A stretch of DNA of 64,000 nucleotides, from assembly GCA_030652035.1 (NCBI GenBank), contig JAUSBJ010000035.1, forward strand, positions 248,001 through 312,000. The letters run 5' to 3'. The notes beneath the pieces were generated by a model. The model was not told the origin of the DNA and did not search any database. It was given only the letters and a program-made list of their open reading frames with translations. The DNA comes from Sulfurimicrobium sp. GTDB taxonomy: Bacteria; Pseudomonadota; Gammaproteobacteria; Burkholderiales; Sulfuricellaceae. The position numbers and the translations under genes were made by a program. This document shows positions 46,394 to 55,639 of this stretch, one piece after another (the stretch's first letter is position 1; each line of letters opens with the position of its first letter).

Positions 46394-46464
46394 GAATTGT
46401 AGAAAAGCAGAGGTGCTTTTGTAGAAAACGGGTTTCAGCATATCGCTAAAACCCGCATAGAATC

Positions 46465-46540
46465 TGGTGGCCAAGGGCGGAATCGAACCACCGACACAAG
46501 GATTTTCAATCCTCTGCTCTACCGACTGAGCTACTTGGCC
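46465..46540 (-). tRNA. tRNA-Phe (GAA), CCA encoded
   Basis: 76-nt cloverleaf GGCCAAGTAGCTCAGTCGGTAGAGCAGAGGATTGAAAATCCTTGTGTCGGTGGTTCGATTCCGCCCTTGGCCACCA. Confidence 0.97.
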
Positions 46541-46880
46541 ATCACTTTGGCAATCCTTAAATGTTTAGGATGACCGCGCGAAGTCCGTAATTTAATCCCA
46601 AAACACCACAGCAAGTCAAGTTTTATCGCCTCGCGTGTTTATCGCCTCGCGACTTTAGCCTGAAAAGTTTGATCCACATTCCCCCAGCGTTCAGATTCCT
46701 TATGAACAATCCGGTTTAATGTACAATTGTTTGCATACGTGGGTTAATGTCGTTTTGAGACATACGCAATTTGCACACTTAGTGGATAAAACCGACTCAA
46801 TGGGTCAATTGCCTGGAATTGCTTTCGGGTTATAATACCCGACAATATTACTCAACCGCTATCGCCAAGTTTTTAAGGTA

Positions 46881-48077
46881 ATGAATACCGCCTCATTCCC
46901 CCCATCCAATCTTGAACCCGCAATTGGAACTTACAAGATTCCAGCTTTGCGCGTCCTGTCCGAGATTGCCACCAGCCTTTCTACGGAAAATAACCTGGAA
47001 GGCTTGCTTGAGCGCTTTCTTGGCACCATGGTCAAACTTGCCGGTGCAGATGCAGGTGCTGTCCGTGTATTGACGGCCGATGGATCGCACTTGCGCTTGG
47101 TAGGATCGATCGGCTTACCAGCGGAACTGGTGGAACACGAACAGTTCGTTGAGCTGGAATGCGGCCTATGCGGGGAGGCTACGCGCAAACGCTCTCATCG
47201 ACATAGCGCCAATGTCCACTTTTGCTCCGAGCGCACCTCTCACAGCTACTTTGGCTCGCGCTGCCAGCATATTATTGCTGTTCCATTACGATACCAAGGC
47301 AAGGTACTGGGTGTATATAACCTGTTCATGGCCAGCGACACTCCGGTCCCGGAAGATGTAGCACTCCTGTTCGATTCAATCAGCGAACATCTGGGCATGG
47401 CGCTGGAAAACGCGCGCCTGACCCGTGAGAACATGCGCATTACGCTGATGAATGAACGTCAAATGCTTGCGAATGAATTGCATGACTCACTTGCCCAGAC
47501 TTTAGCTTATATGAAAATGCGTCTTGCCCTACTGCAAGACTCCATGTCGAAGTCTGACACAGAAGGCTCGACAAAATACCTCGACGATTTAAGCGAGGCG
47601 GTGGATACAGCTTATTCCGGTTTGCGCGAATTACTGACTCACTTTCGTAATCGCATGGACCCGCGCGGACTGCTACACGCTCTTCAGGAGATGGTGAACA
47701 GTTTTTTTAAGAAAACCGGCATTTTCATCAATTTTTCAAACCTGACGCCAGACCTCAACCTCTCACCAGATCAGGAAGTACAGGTTTTTCATATCGTCCA
47801 GGAAGCCTTGGCAAACATTCAGAAGCACTCTCATGCACAGGATGTCAGCCTTACTTTGGGGCTGGACGGTAACAATCAGTACTGGGTCTGTATCGAGGAT
47901 GATGGTGTTGGCATTCCCAACAATCCCGTGCCAGACAAGGACATGCATTTTGGCATGAGTATCATGCGCGAACGTGCGCAACGCCTTAGTGGAAATGTCA
48001 CGGTTGAGAAGCTTCAGGATCGCGGCACACGAGTGCTGCTGACTTTTCCTGCCGTCAGGAAGGAGAATGCGAAATGA
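46881..48077 (+). CDS. GAF-domain sensor histidine kinase, NarX-like (no obvious TM)
   Basis: NELHDSLAQTLAYMKMRL (HisKA_3 H-box), VCIEDDGVGIPNNP, HFGMSIMRERAQRL. Confidence 0.9.
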   Translation: MNTASFPPSNLEPAIGTYKIPALRVLSEIATSLSTENNLEGLLERFLGTMVKLAGADAGAVRVLTADGSHLRLVGSIGLPAELVEHEQFVELECGLCGEATRKRSHRHSANVHFCSERTSHSYFGSRCQHIIAVPLRYQGKVLGVYNLFMASDTPVPEDVALLFDSISEHLGMALENARLTRENMRITLMNERQMLANELHDSLAQTLAYMKMRLALLQDSMSKSDTEGSTKYLDDLSEAVDTAYSGLRELLTHFRNRMDPRGLLHALQEMVNSFFKKTGIFINFSNLTPDLNLSPDQEVQVFHIVQEALANIQKHSHAQDVSLTLGLDGNNQYWVCIEDDGVGIPNNPVPDKDMHFGMSIMRERAQRLSGNVTVEKLQDRGTRVLLTFPAVRKENAK

Positions 48078-48742
48078 CGGTCCGCGTACTACTGGTGGAT
48101 GACCACACTTTGTTTCGAAAAGGACTGGCCGAGCTTCTGGAGCGTAACGAACAAATTAGTGTGGCGGGTGTGGCCGGCAGCGCAATCGAGGCACGCAAGC
48201 TGCTCGATGAACTCAAACCCGATGTCATGGTAACGGATCTTCATATGCAGCCGGATGATGGGCTGAGTTTGCTGCGCCAACTGCAGCAGGAAGGCAATAC
48301 TATTCCGACACTTGTGCTGACAGTCAGCAATGCCGAGGATGATCTTGCCAACGCCTTGCGTGCTGGCGCTCGCGGCTACCTGCTCAAGGACATGGAACCT
48401 GATGATGTCGCCGATGCCATCGTGCGAGCAGCGAGGGGAGAAACGGTCGTAGCGCCATCCATGACCATGAAGCTGGTTGGCCTGCTTCAGAACAACCAGC
48501 CGACCGCCCAGCCCTCATCACTTCTGGACCTTCTTACCCAGCGCGAACGCGAAATCCTCTCGCATCTTGCATTAGGCGAGAGCAACAAGGTGATTGCCCG
48601 TCAGTTGGACATCAGCCACGACACGGTAAAGCTACACGTGCGCCACATTCTTTCCAAGCTTAACTTGACATCGAGAGTCGAAGCCGCAATCTTTGCCGTA
48701 GAACACAAGCTTTCCAACGCACCGCTTAATTCACCCAATTAG
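48074..48742 (+). CDS. NarL/LuxR-family response regulator
   Basis: VRVLLVDDHTLFRKGL, LTQREREILSHLALGESNKVIARQLDISHDTVKLHVRHILSKL; 4-nt overlap with kinase. Confidence 0.93.
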   Translation: MTVRVLLVDDHTLFRKGLAELLERNEQISVAGVAGSAIEARKLLDELKPDVMVTDLHMQPDDGLSLLRQLQQEGNTIPTLVLTVSNAEDDLANALRAGARGYLLKDMEPDDVADAIVRAARGETVVAPSMTMKLVGLLQNNQPTAQPSSLLDLLTQREREILSHLALGESNKVIARQLDISHDTVKLHVRHILSKLNLTSRVEAAIFAVEHKLSNAPLNSPN

Positions 48743-48783
48743 ACGACTGCTTTTACCCATTTCTTTCACGGATATTTTTAGTC

Positions 48784-50211
48784 ATGGAATTTCTACCCGT
48801 TTTTTTTGACATCAAAGGCAAACCTTGCGTTGTCATTGGCGGAGGAGACGTAGCTGCTCGCAAAGTTGCAATGCTGTTGAACTCGGGTGGCAAAGTCACT
48901 GTTGTGGCTCCGGAGTTGTGCTCCACACTAAGGCAGCAGGCTGAAAGCGGAGAAATTTGCCACGTACAGTCACGTTTTTCTCCGGCACATTTGAACGAAG
49001 CGATTATCGTGATCGCTGCTACAGACGACAGAGCGGTTAACAAGCAGGTTTCCGACGTCGCGAACTCTTATCGGCTGCCTGTCAATGTCGTAGACGACCC
49101 AGATTACTGCTCATTTATCATGCCATCGGTCGTCGACCGCTCGCCGGTTATTGTGGCTGTTTCTACTGGCGGATCATCCCCCGTTCTTGCGCGCTTACTG
49201 CGCGCCCGCCTGGAAACACTTATTCCGGGCGCCTACGGACGTCTGGCAACGCTTGCCGATAAATTCCGCGGGCAAGTTAAGCAACATTTCACTGAATCCA
49301 GTCAAAGAAGAATCTTTTGGGAAAATATTCTTCAGGGGCCGATTGCTGAAATGGTATTTGCAGGTCGCGAAGATCAAGCCAGCAGCGCACTGAGCAAAGC
49401 TATCGAATCTAGCACCGGGGATGCGCAGCCACGTGGGGAAGTCTACCTTGTCGGCGGAGGACCCGGCAACCCGGATTTGCTGACATTCCGCGCGCTTCGT
49501 TTGATGCAACAGGCGGATGTCGTTGTTTATGACAACCTGGTCACCCCGCCAGTCCTGGACATGACTCGCCGTGACGCCGATCGCATCTTTGTTGGCAAGC
49601 AGCGTGCCAACCACGCCATGCGTCAGGAAGAAATTAATGAACTGCTGGTAAAACTTGCAAAAGAAGGCAAGCGAGTACTTCGCCTTAAAGGTGGCGATCC
49701 ATTCATATTCGGTCGTGGCGGAGAAGAGATCGAAACCCTTTCAGCACATCAGATACCTTTCCAGGTCGTTCCTGGCATCACTGCAGCTTCAGGTGTCGCT
49801 TCGTACGCAGGAATCCCTCTTACTCATCGAGATTACGCCCAAGCATGCGTATTCGTCACCGGCCATCTCAAAGATGGCTCTATGGATCTGGACTGGGATA
49901 TGCTCGCCAGACCAAATCAAACCGTAGTCATCTATATGGGTCTGCTTGGCCTCCCAGTACTGTGCCAGCAATTGGTTGCACATGGGCTAACATCAGATAC
50001 CCCAGCAGCCATTGTTCAGCAGGGCACCACACCAAGCCAAAAGGTTGTGACTGGAACTCTTGGCTCTCTCCCTCAACTTGCCAAAGATGCACAGCTCAAA
50101 CCTCCAACGCTGATCATCGTTGGCAAAGTGGTTAGTTTGCAAGGAAAATTGGCCTGGTTCACACCTGACCAGGAAGCGGAAGGGAACTTTGCACTAACGC
50201 GCAGTAAGTAG
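48784..50211 (+). CDS. cysG: Siroheme synthase
   Basis: N-terminal precorrin-2 dehydrogenase/ferrochelatase and C-terminal SUMT (YLVGGGPGNPDLLTFRALRLMQQADVVVYDNLV). Confidence 0.96.
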   Translation: MEFLPVFFDIKGKPCVVIGGGDVAARKVAMLLNSGGKVTVVAPELCSTLRQQAESGEICHVQSRFSPAHLNEAIIVIAATDDRAVNKQVSDVANSYRLPVNVVDDPDYCSFIMPSVVDRSPVIVAVSTGGSSPVLARLLRARLETLIPGAYGRLATLADKFRGQVKQHFTESSQRRIFWENILQGPIAEMVFAGREDQASSALSKAIESSTGDAQPRGEVYLVGGGPGNPDLLTFRALRLMQQADVVVYDNLVTPPVLDMTRRDADRIFVGKQRANHAMRQEEINELLVKLAKEGKRVLRLKGGDPFIFGRGGEEIETLSAHQIPFQVVPGITAASGVASYAGIPLTHRDYAQACVFVTGHLKDGSMDLDWDMLARPNQTVVIYMGLLGLPVLCQQLVAHGLTSDTPAAIVQQGTTPSQKVVTGTLGSLPQLAKDAQLKPPTLIIVGKVVSLQGKLAWFTPDQEAEGNFALTRSK

Positions 50212-50237
50212 TAATTAACAATTACGACTAGAAACGT

Positions 50238-50269
50238 AAAGAGCCCTCGCCTTAGGCGGAGGGCTCTTT
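50238..50269. terminator. Bidirectional intrinsic terminator between cysG and pilQ
   Basis: AAAGAGCCCTCGCC-TTA-GGCGGAGGGCTCTTT. Confidence 0.9.
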
Positions 50270-50292
50270 ACATTAAACCTGTTCGAATTTCC

Positions 50293-52626
50293 CTACTGAA
50301 TATTTAAACTTTCCTTAAGAACTCGCGGTGTTATAAATATCATAAGTTCCTGCTTGTCTTCTGATTTCGTTGTCCGTTTGAACAAATTGCCGATAACGGG
50401 CAGATCACCAAACAATGGCACTTTCTGAACATCATTTTGAGTCGCTTGAGTAAATATTCCTCCCAAAACAGCTGTTTCACCGTTATTGACCAGCACTTGC
50501 GTCTTGACGCGACTAATGTTGACGGCTCTGTTGTTTCCGTCCCTTGTGAAGTCTCCAGGAGTGTCTTTCGTAACCTCCACATCAAGCAAAATGGAATCGT
50601 TGTTTAACACCTGTGGATTCACCAGCAAGCAAAGCAATACATCCTTGAATGTTGTAGTTGCTGGTGTGGTTGCCGTTCCAGGAGTCACAACTGGAATCTG
50701 AACACCCTGCACAATCGCTGCTGGTCGCTGATTAGAGGTCATGACTCGCGGGTTGGAAATCACACTGCCACGCCCATCCGCTTCCAAGGCAGACAGTTCC
50801 AAACTAATCAGGTTGCCCGTTCCCAAATTCAACAACGTGAATGCAAGAGCACCCGCAGGATTTGAAACGCCAAGGTTCACATTCGAATTGCCATTTCCAC
50901 TCAACATTGGCGATTTGGTATAGGTTTCCTTATAAATTGCAGCTGTGGTTGCGGTTGGTGCCGTATATGTTCCCTGTATGGGTCCAGCAAACCAGGTAGG
51001 AGGATAGGCTGCTGCTCCCAGGGTTGAATTTTCAAGATTTTGTGACACGCCAACATTATAGTTTCCTACTTTGTTGCCACTCTGCCCCCCCAAGCGAACG
51101 CCCAGTTGCTTCCCGAATGTATCACTCGCCAACACCACTCTGGCCTCAATCATCACTTGCTTGGCAGGCACGTCAATGACAGTCATCAAGCGACGAATCT
51201 CTTCATGCTTGCTTGGAATGTCGTTCACAATCAGCATATTCGTCTTCAAATCAAAGGAAACGCTACCTCGTTTTGAAAGTATTTTCTGATCAGCAGCACT
51301 GGATCCTCCACCAGCCCCCCCCCCTGCACTTGGGGCTATTGCTCTGAGCCCCATGGCTGCAGGAGCACATGTTGCGTCATCAGTTCGATCTAAACGCGTA
51401 TTGGTTTCCCCATTAAGCATTTGCTTGGCTCTATCTGCCCTCAAGTAGTTCAGCGCATAGTATTCAGTCTGAAGAGGCTCAAGTTCAGATATTTGCTGCT
51501 TTGCCTCGAGTTCGGCCTTTTCCTTGACAGCCAGCTCGTCGCGTGGCGCTATCCAGACCACATTGCCATTTTTCCGCTTATCAAGGCCTTTTGCGTTAAG
51601 AATTATGTCCAAAGCCTGGTCCCACGGAACATCCTTCAATCGCAATGTCAGTGAACCAGAGACAGAATCGCTCGTGATGATATTCAGATTGGTAAAATCC
51701 GCTATTACCTGCAGCACGGTGCGAACTTCTACATTCTGGAAATTGAGTGAAAGCTTCTCCCCTCCATACCCTTGCTTGCTGCCAGGAACCATCCTGTTGG
51801 GGTCCTCAACCACTTTTTTCACATCTACAATGAACTGCCTGTCAGCCTGATAGGCAGAATATTCCCACAGTCCTTGCGGCTCGATCACCATGCGAACGTT
51901 TTTGCCTTGCCTAGACGTGGACAACAACCGAACCGGCGTTCCAAAATCAGCGACATCAAGCTTACGCTCCTGGCTAGCAGGAAGTGTTGAATCAATAAAA
52001 TCCACTATCAGGTTCGTGCCCTGCTTGCGAATATCAATTCCCGTAGTCGAATCGGAAAGGCTAACAAGCACGCGGCCTTCGCCATTATTTCCACGACGAA
52101 AATCCACATCATTGACAGTATGTTTTTGTGCGCCTATTCCGGCCCCTGCCTCAGCAAAGCGTGCCGTTTCATTGATTGTTGATGCCATGCCTACCGTTCC
52201 CTGAATGGCAACAATCAGGTTATTGCCCTCCATGCGAGTTTCGTAGCTCACTGGTTTTGCCAGATTCATCACCAGTCTTGTTCGATTACCCGATTGAACA
52301 ATATTCAAGTTGCGAAGCGCTCCCTCGCCGACCTCCATCGAATTCTTGCCCAGTGCATTGGCCGTCCCAGGGAAATCAAGAGCGATGCGCGGAGGATTGT
52401 TCGTCGTAAAACCCGCAGGAGGTGCCGACAAAGGGTCCTTCAAGGTAACCTTGACTTCAATTTTCCCCCCCTGCAGCGCCGAGTAAGATATTTTTTCAAT
52501 ACTGTTTTGTCCGCCGGAAGTATTCCCCCCCCCTTCCGCTGCAACCACTGTCATGGCAGTAAATGAAATAAGTACAGCGCAGGCCATACGTAACATGGAT
52601 TTAATTATCAATTTCACTGTCATCAT
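50293..52626 (-). CDS. pilQ: Type IV pilus secretin
   Basis: AMIN and secretin domains; order pilMNOPQ; start at MMTVKLIIKSM. Confidence 0.95.
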   Translation of the reverse strand: MMTVKLIIKSMLRMACAVLISFTAMTVVAAEGGGNTSGGQNSIEKISYSALQGGKIEVKVTLKDPLSAPPAGFTTNNPPRIALDFPGTANALGKNSMEVGEGALRNLNIVQSGNRTRLVMNLAKPVSYETRMEGNNLIVAIQGTVGMASTINETARFAEAGAGIGAQKHTVNDVDFRRGNNGEGRVLVSLSDSTTGIDIRKQGTNLIVDFIDSTLPASQERKLDVADFGTPVRLLSTSRQGKNVRMVIEPQGLWEYSAYQADRQFIVDVKKVVEDPNRMVPGSKQGYGGEKLSLNFQNVEVRTVLQVIADFTNLNIITSDSVSGSLTLRLKDVPWDQALDIILNAKGLDKRKNGNVVWIAPRDELAVKEKAELEAKQQISELEPLQTEYYALNYLRADRAKQMLNGETNTRLDRTDDATCAPAAMGLRAIAPSAGGGAGGGSSAADQKILSKRGSVSFDLKTNMLIVNDIPSKHEEIRRLMTVIDVPAKQVMIEARVVLASDTFGKQLGVRLGGQSGNKVGNYNVGVSQNLENSTLGAAAYPPTWFAGPIQGTYTAPTATTAAIYKETYTKSPMLSGNGNSNVNLGVSNPAGALAFTLLNLGTGNLISLELSALEADGRGSVISNPRVMTSNQRPAAIVQGVQIPVVTPGTATTPATTTFKDVLLCLLVNPQVLNNDSILLDVEVTKDTPGDFTRDGNNRAVNISRVKTQVLVNNGETAVLGGIFTQATQNDVQKVPLFGDLPVIGNLFKRTTKSEDKQELMIFITPRVLKESLNIQ

Positions 52627-52634
52627 GGCGTCCT

Positions 52635-53171
52635 CTAATTCTTCTGTTGACCTGCAGCCGATTCCTCGACCAGGGTGACACTGCTTTGTTTCTCGCTCCA
52701 CTCACCAGCACTATCCTCAATGACTTCAGTCAGTTGGACTTCCGTCTCGTTAACGCTGGTTACTCGGCCGAAATTAACGCCCAAATAATTACCAACTTTT
52801 ATTCGATGAAGGCTGTTATCGGGTGCTTTTATCAGAGCATATATCACTTTGTTTTGCTGAAGAGACCCCACCATTTTAAGCTTCTCTAACTCATATGACT
52901 CGAGCGGTTCCCTGCGGCGATTCAGATCCGGTTGAAAAGCACTCCCACTTCCAACATTATTCGAAGCCTTCAATTTCCGAGGTTTAAAAGGCTCAGGAAG
53001 ATCAAAGGCCTCATATGGAAAAGGTTCGTAAGGCTTGACTTCAGGCAAGGGATCCACCTTGCCGCGCATCCCATGGCCAGCTTCGCGAACAAATTGTTCC
53101 AGATCGTCATGCTGGCCACCATCACAGCCAACCATTCCAGCAGACAGGACGAGCATAAGGAGCCACCTCAT
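52635..53171 (-). CDS. pilP: Type IV pilus lipoprotein
   Basis: Lipobox-like VLSAGMVGCDGG; operon order. Confidence 0.92.
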   Translation of the reverse strand: MRWLLMLVLSAGMVGCDGGQHDDLEQFVREAGHGMRGKVDPLPEVKPYEPFPYEAFDLPEPFKPRKLKASNNVGSGSAFQPDLNRRREPLESYELEKLKMVGSLQQNKVIYALIKAPDNSLHRIKVGNYLGVNFGRVTSVNETEVQLTEVIEDSAGEWSEKQSSVTLVEESAAGQQKN

Positions 53172-53791
53172 TTTTTTGCCCCCCCTGCCGGTTTTTTCTG
53201 CGCATTAACTTCTTCTTCATCCAAGTAACGATAGGTCTTGGCTACGCCATCCATTGTCAATCTGCCGTCTTTTGCCGCCGTAATTTTTATTTCATTAAGC
53301 GTCACGATCCTTGGCATCTGTGAAATATCACTAGCAAAATTGCCTAGATCATGGTATTCGCCAGTAACTTTGATTGTCACGGGTAGTTGCGCATAGAATT
53401 CTGACATGACCTCACTTGCGGCGGGTTTGAATAGCTCAAACTCCAGTCCTCGTCCTAAACCGGCCTGATTGATATCCACCAGCAAGGCATCCATTTCTGA
53501 TTTATTTGGCAACTGCTTCAGTAACGCCCCAAATGACTGGTCGATTTCTTTAAGTTGCTGTCGATATGTATCCAGGTTAATTGCCTTTTTCTTTTTACTT
53601 AAAAAAGTTTCGCGCAAACCTGACTCTTCCTGTCGGACGGTCTCCAATTGCTCCAACTCTCCGCTCCAATCGAACCAGTAAGCTGCGAATACCACCGCAA
53701 TTAAAAGCGCCGCCAGGGCCGCCATTTTTGGAAGAACAGGCCAACCCCCGATATCCTTAATATTCAACGATTTCAATTCATCAAGGTTCAT
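53168..53791 (-). CDS. pilO: Type IV pilus inner-membrane protein
   Basis: Single TM plus coiled coil; operon order. Confidence 0.92.
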   Translation of the reverse strand: MNLDELKSLNIKDIGGWPVLPKMAALAALLIAVVFAAYWFDWSGELEQLETVRQEESGLRETFLSKKKKAINLDTYRQQLKEIDQSFGALLKQLPNKSEMDALLVDINQAGLGRGLEFELFKPAASEVMSEFYAQLPVTIKVTGEYHDLGNFASDISQMPRIVTLNEIKITAAKDGRLTMDGVAKTYRYLDEEEVNAQKKPAGGAKK

Positions 53792-54396
53792 GCCTTCTTA
53801 TCCTTGTTGCTTGAAGGTTGCACGTTTTTTTCTTCTGCACCTTCTACTGTCTTGGGCGACGAAAGCTTGATATTCATGGCAAATTCGCTGACCCGTAAAT
53901 TATTCAACAGGACCGCTTTTGTTTCGATCAATCTGGGATCTTCCAGCCATTCGGAAGAATCCAGATTTCGCATCAGCGATGCGACCCGCGCATTGGACTG
54001 GGCATAACCAACAATCTTTACTTCATTTCCATTTTGATCGATGGATTTTAGATAAACGCCATCGGGTAGTTGTCGAACCAATTGATCAAGCAGATGAACA
54101 ACCTGCGAGCGATTGGATTGCAAGGCCTCAACCACTTTTTTACGCTCCAGAAGTGCCGTTGTTTTCTCCTTGAGCACCTTGATTTCCTCGATCTCCTTAT
54201 CCAACTTGGCGATTTCAGCCTTCAGGTATGCGTTACGCCCCTCCTGGTTGGATATTTTGGTCGCAATTAAGGTGTGGCCTGCCAACGCGACAACGACGCC
54301 GAGCCCAAGGGTCAACGCAGCCAAAAGGACGAACTGCCGCTGGCGCGCGGCACGTTTGTGTTCGCGATGCGGCAGAAGATTGATGCGGACTGTCAT
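53788..54396 (-). CDS. pilN: Type IV pilus assembly protein
   Basis: MTVRINLLPHREHKRAARQRQF. Confidence 0.93.
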   Translation of the reverse strand: MTVRINLLPHREHKRAARQRQFVLLAALTLGLGVVVALAGHTLIATKISNQEGRNAYLKAEIAKLDKEIEEIKVLKEKTTALLERKKVVEALQSNRSQVVHLLDQLVRQLPDGVYLKSIDQNGNEVKIVGYAQSNARVASLMRNLDSSEWLEDPRLIETKAVLLNNLRVSEFAMNIKLSSPKTVEGAEEKNVQPSSNKDKKA

Positions 54397-55466
54397 GAAT
54401 CGAACCTCCGCAAAGCCAATCCGCATGCAATCATCAAAGCTGGTGCGTCGGCAGTCAGTTGTTTGGGTTTAATCCGGGAAGACAATGCCATGTTTGCGAA
54501 AGGATTGGCAATCATCGTGCTGACCTGGGTACGGCTAGCCACGACCTCGTCCAATCCTTGAATCATTGCACAACCACCCGCAAGAAGAATATGGTCCACC
54601 CTGTTGAACTGGGTAGAGGAAAAGAAAAACTGCAACGCGCGCGCCACTTCCAGAGCCAGCGTATCCATGAAAGGCTGAAGCGTTTCTGACTCGTAAGTAT
54701 CAGGCAAGCCACCTTGGCGTTTGGCAATATCCGCCTCTTCCGCCGACAGGCTGTAACGGCGCTGTATTTCCTGGGTCAGGTGGTTACCACCGAAGCTCTG
54801 CTCTCGCAAATATACCGACTGATTATCGTGCAGTACATTAATGTGAGTCATGGCCGCGCCAATATCAACAATCGCTACGGTCTGCCCTCGGCCAGCGCCC
54901 GGCAGCTGTCGTGCGATCAAGTCGTATGCAAGTTGAGTGGCAAAGGATTCGACATCCATCACGAGGGGCTTAAGCCCGGCGGCTTCAGCGGCGGCCACCC
55001 GATCATCTACTTTCTCCTTGCGCGAAGCCGCGATCAGGAGTTCAACCTCTTCCGGGTTATTCGCATTGGGGCCAATAATCTGAAAGTCCAGATTCACTTC
55101 GTCCAGAGCAAATGGAATGTACTGATTAGCCTCTGCTTCAACCTGAAACTCGAGGTCCTGGTCACGCAGCCCAGCTTGAACTACTATCTTTTTTGTAATG
55201 ACCGCAGCAGAGGGAAGAGCAAGCGCAACATTCTTGATGCGCGTCCCCATCTTCTTCCAAGCACGTCTGAGGGTTTCGCCCACCACTTCCAAGTTGACGA
55301 TATTGCCATCCACAACCGCGTCCTTGGGCAATAATTCAATCGCATATCGTTCAACGCGGTAGAGATCTTTGCCTGCCTCAACAAGCTCGACCATCTTTAC
55401 CGAAGAGGAACTGATGTCTACACCAATAAGTGGCGGCGACTTGGCTTCCAAAAAATCGAATCGCAA
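54393..55466 (-). CDS. pilM: Type IV pilus actin-like ATPase
   Basis: PLIGVDISSSSVKMVEL...VDIGAAMTHINVL. Confidence 0.95.
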   Translation of the reverse strand: MRFDFLEAKSPPLIGVDISSSSVKMVELVEAGKDLYRVERYAIELLPKDAVVDGNIVNLEVVGETLRRAWKKMGTRIKNVALALPSAAVITKKIVVQAGLRDQDLEFQVEAEANQYIPFALDEVNLDFQIIGPNANNPEEVELLIAASRKEKVDDRVAAAEAAGLKPLVMDVESFATQLAYDLIARQLPGAGRGQTVAIVDIGAAMTHINVLHDNQSVYLREQSFGGNHLTQEIQRRYSLSAEEADIAKRQGGLPDTYESETLQPFMDTLALEVARALQFFFSSTQFNRVDHILLAGGCAMIQGLDEVVASRTQVSTMIANPFANMALSSRIKPKQLTADAPALMIACGLALRRFDS

Positions 55467-55639
55467 GTAAATTTCCCCTTCCGCACAGCCCAGTTATAAG
55501 CGATACGTATAATTTACATTAAATGCTATCAGCAACTTTAAGCAGTGTAAACAAATTTTGTGCAAGTTTTCTCTTTCTAGAGATTACCATCTATAATCAA
55601 TAGACTTAAATTATTCTCTTGTTATAGAAAATCTCAATT

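Larger units (their letters stand above)
42474..46464. mobile_element. 4-kb tRNA-Phe-integrated element with tyrosine integrase, VapBC and small membrane proteins
   Basis: 48-bp direct repeats 3991 bp apart, integrase adjacent to the intact tRNA. Confidence 0.88.

Noticed and set aside
46429-46455. Weak hairpin CGGGTTT...AAACCCG after the integrase
   Set aside because: Short stem, 13-nt loop and no T tract; terminator assignment not convincing
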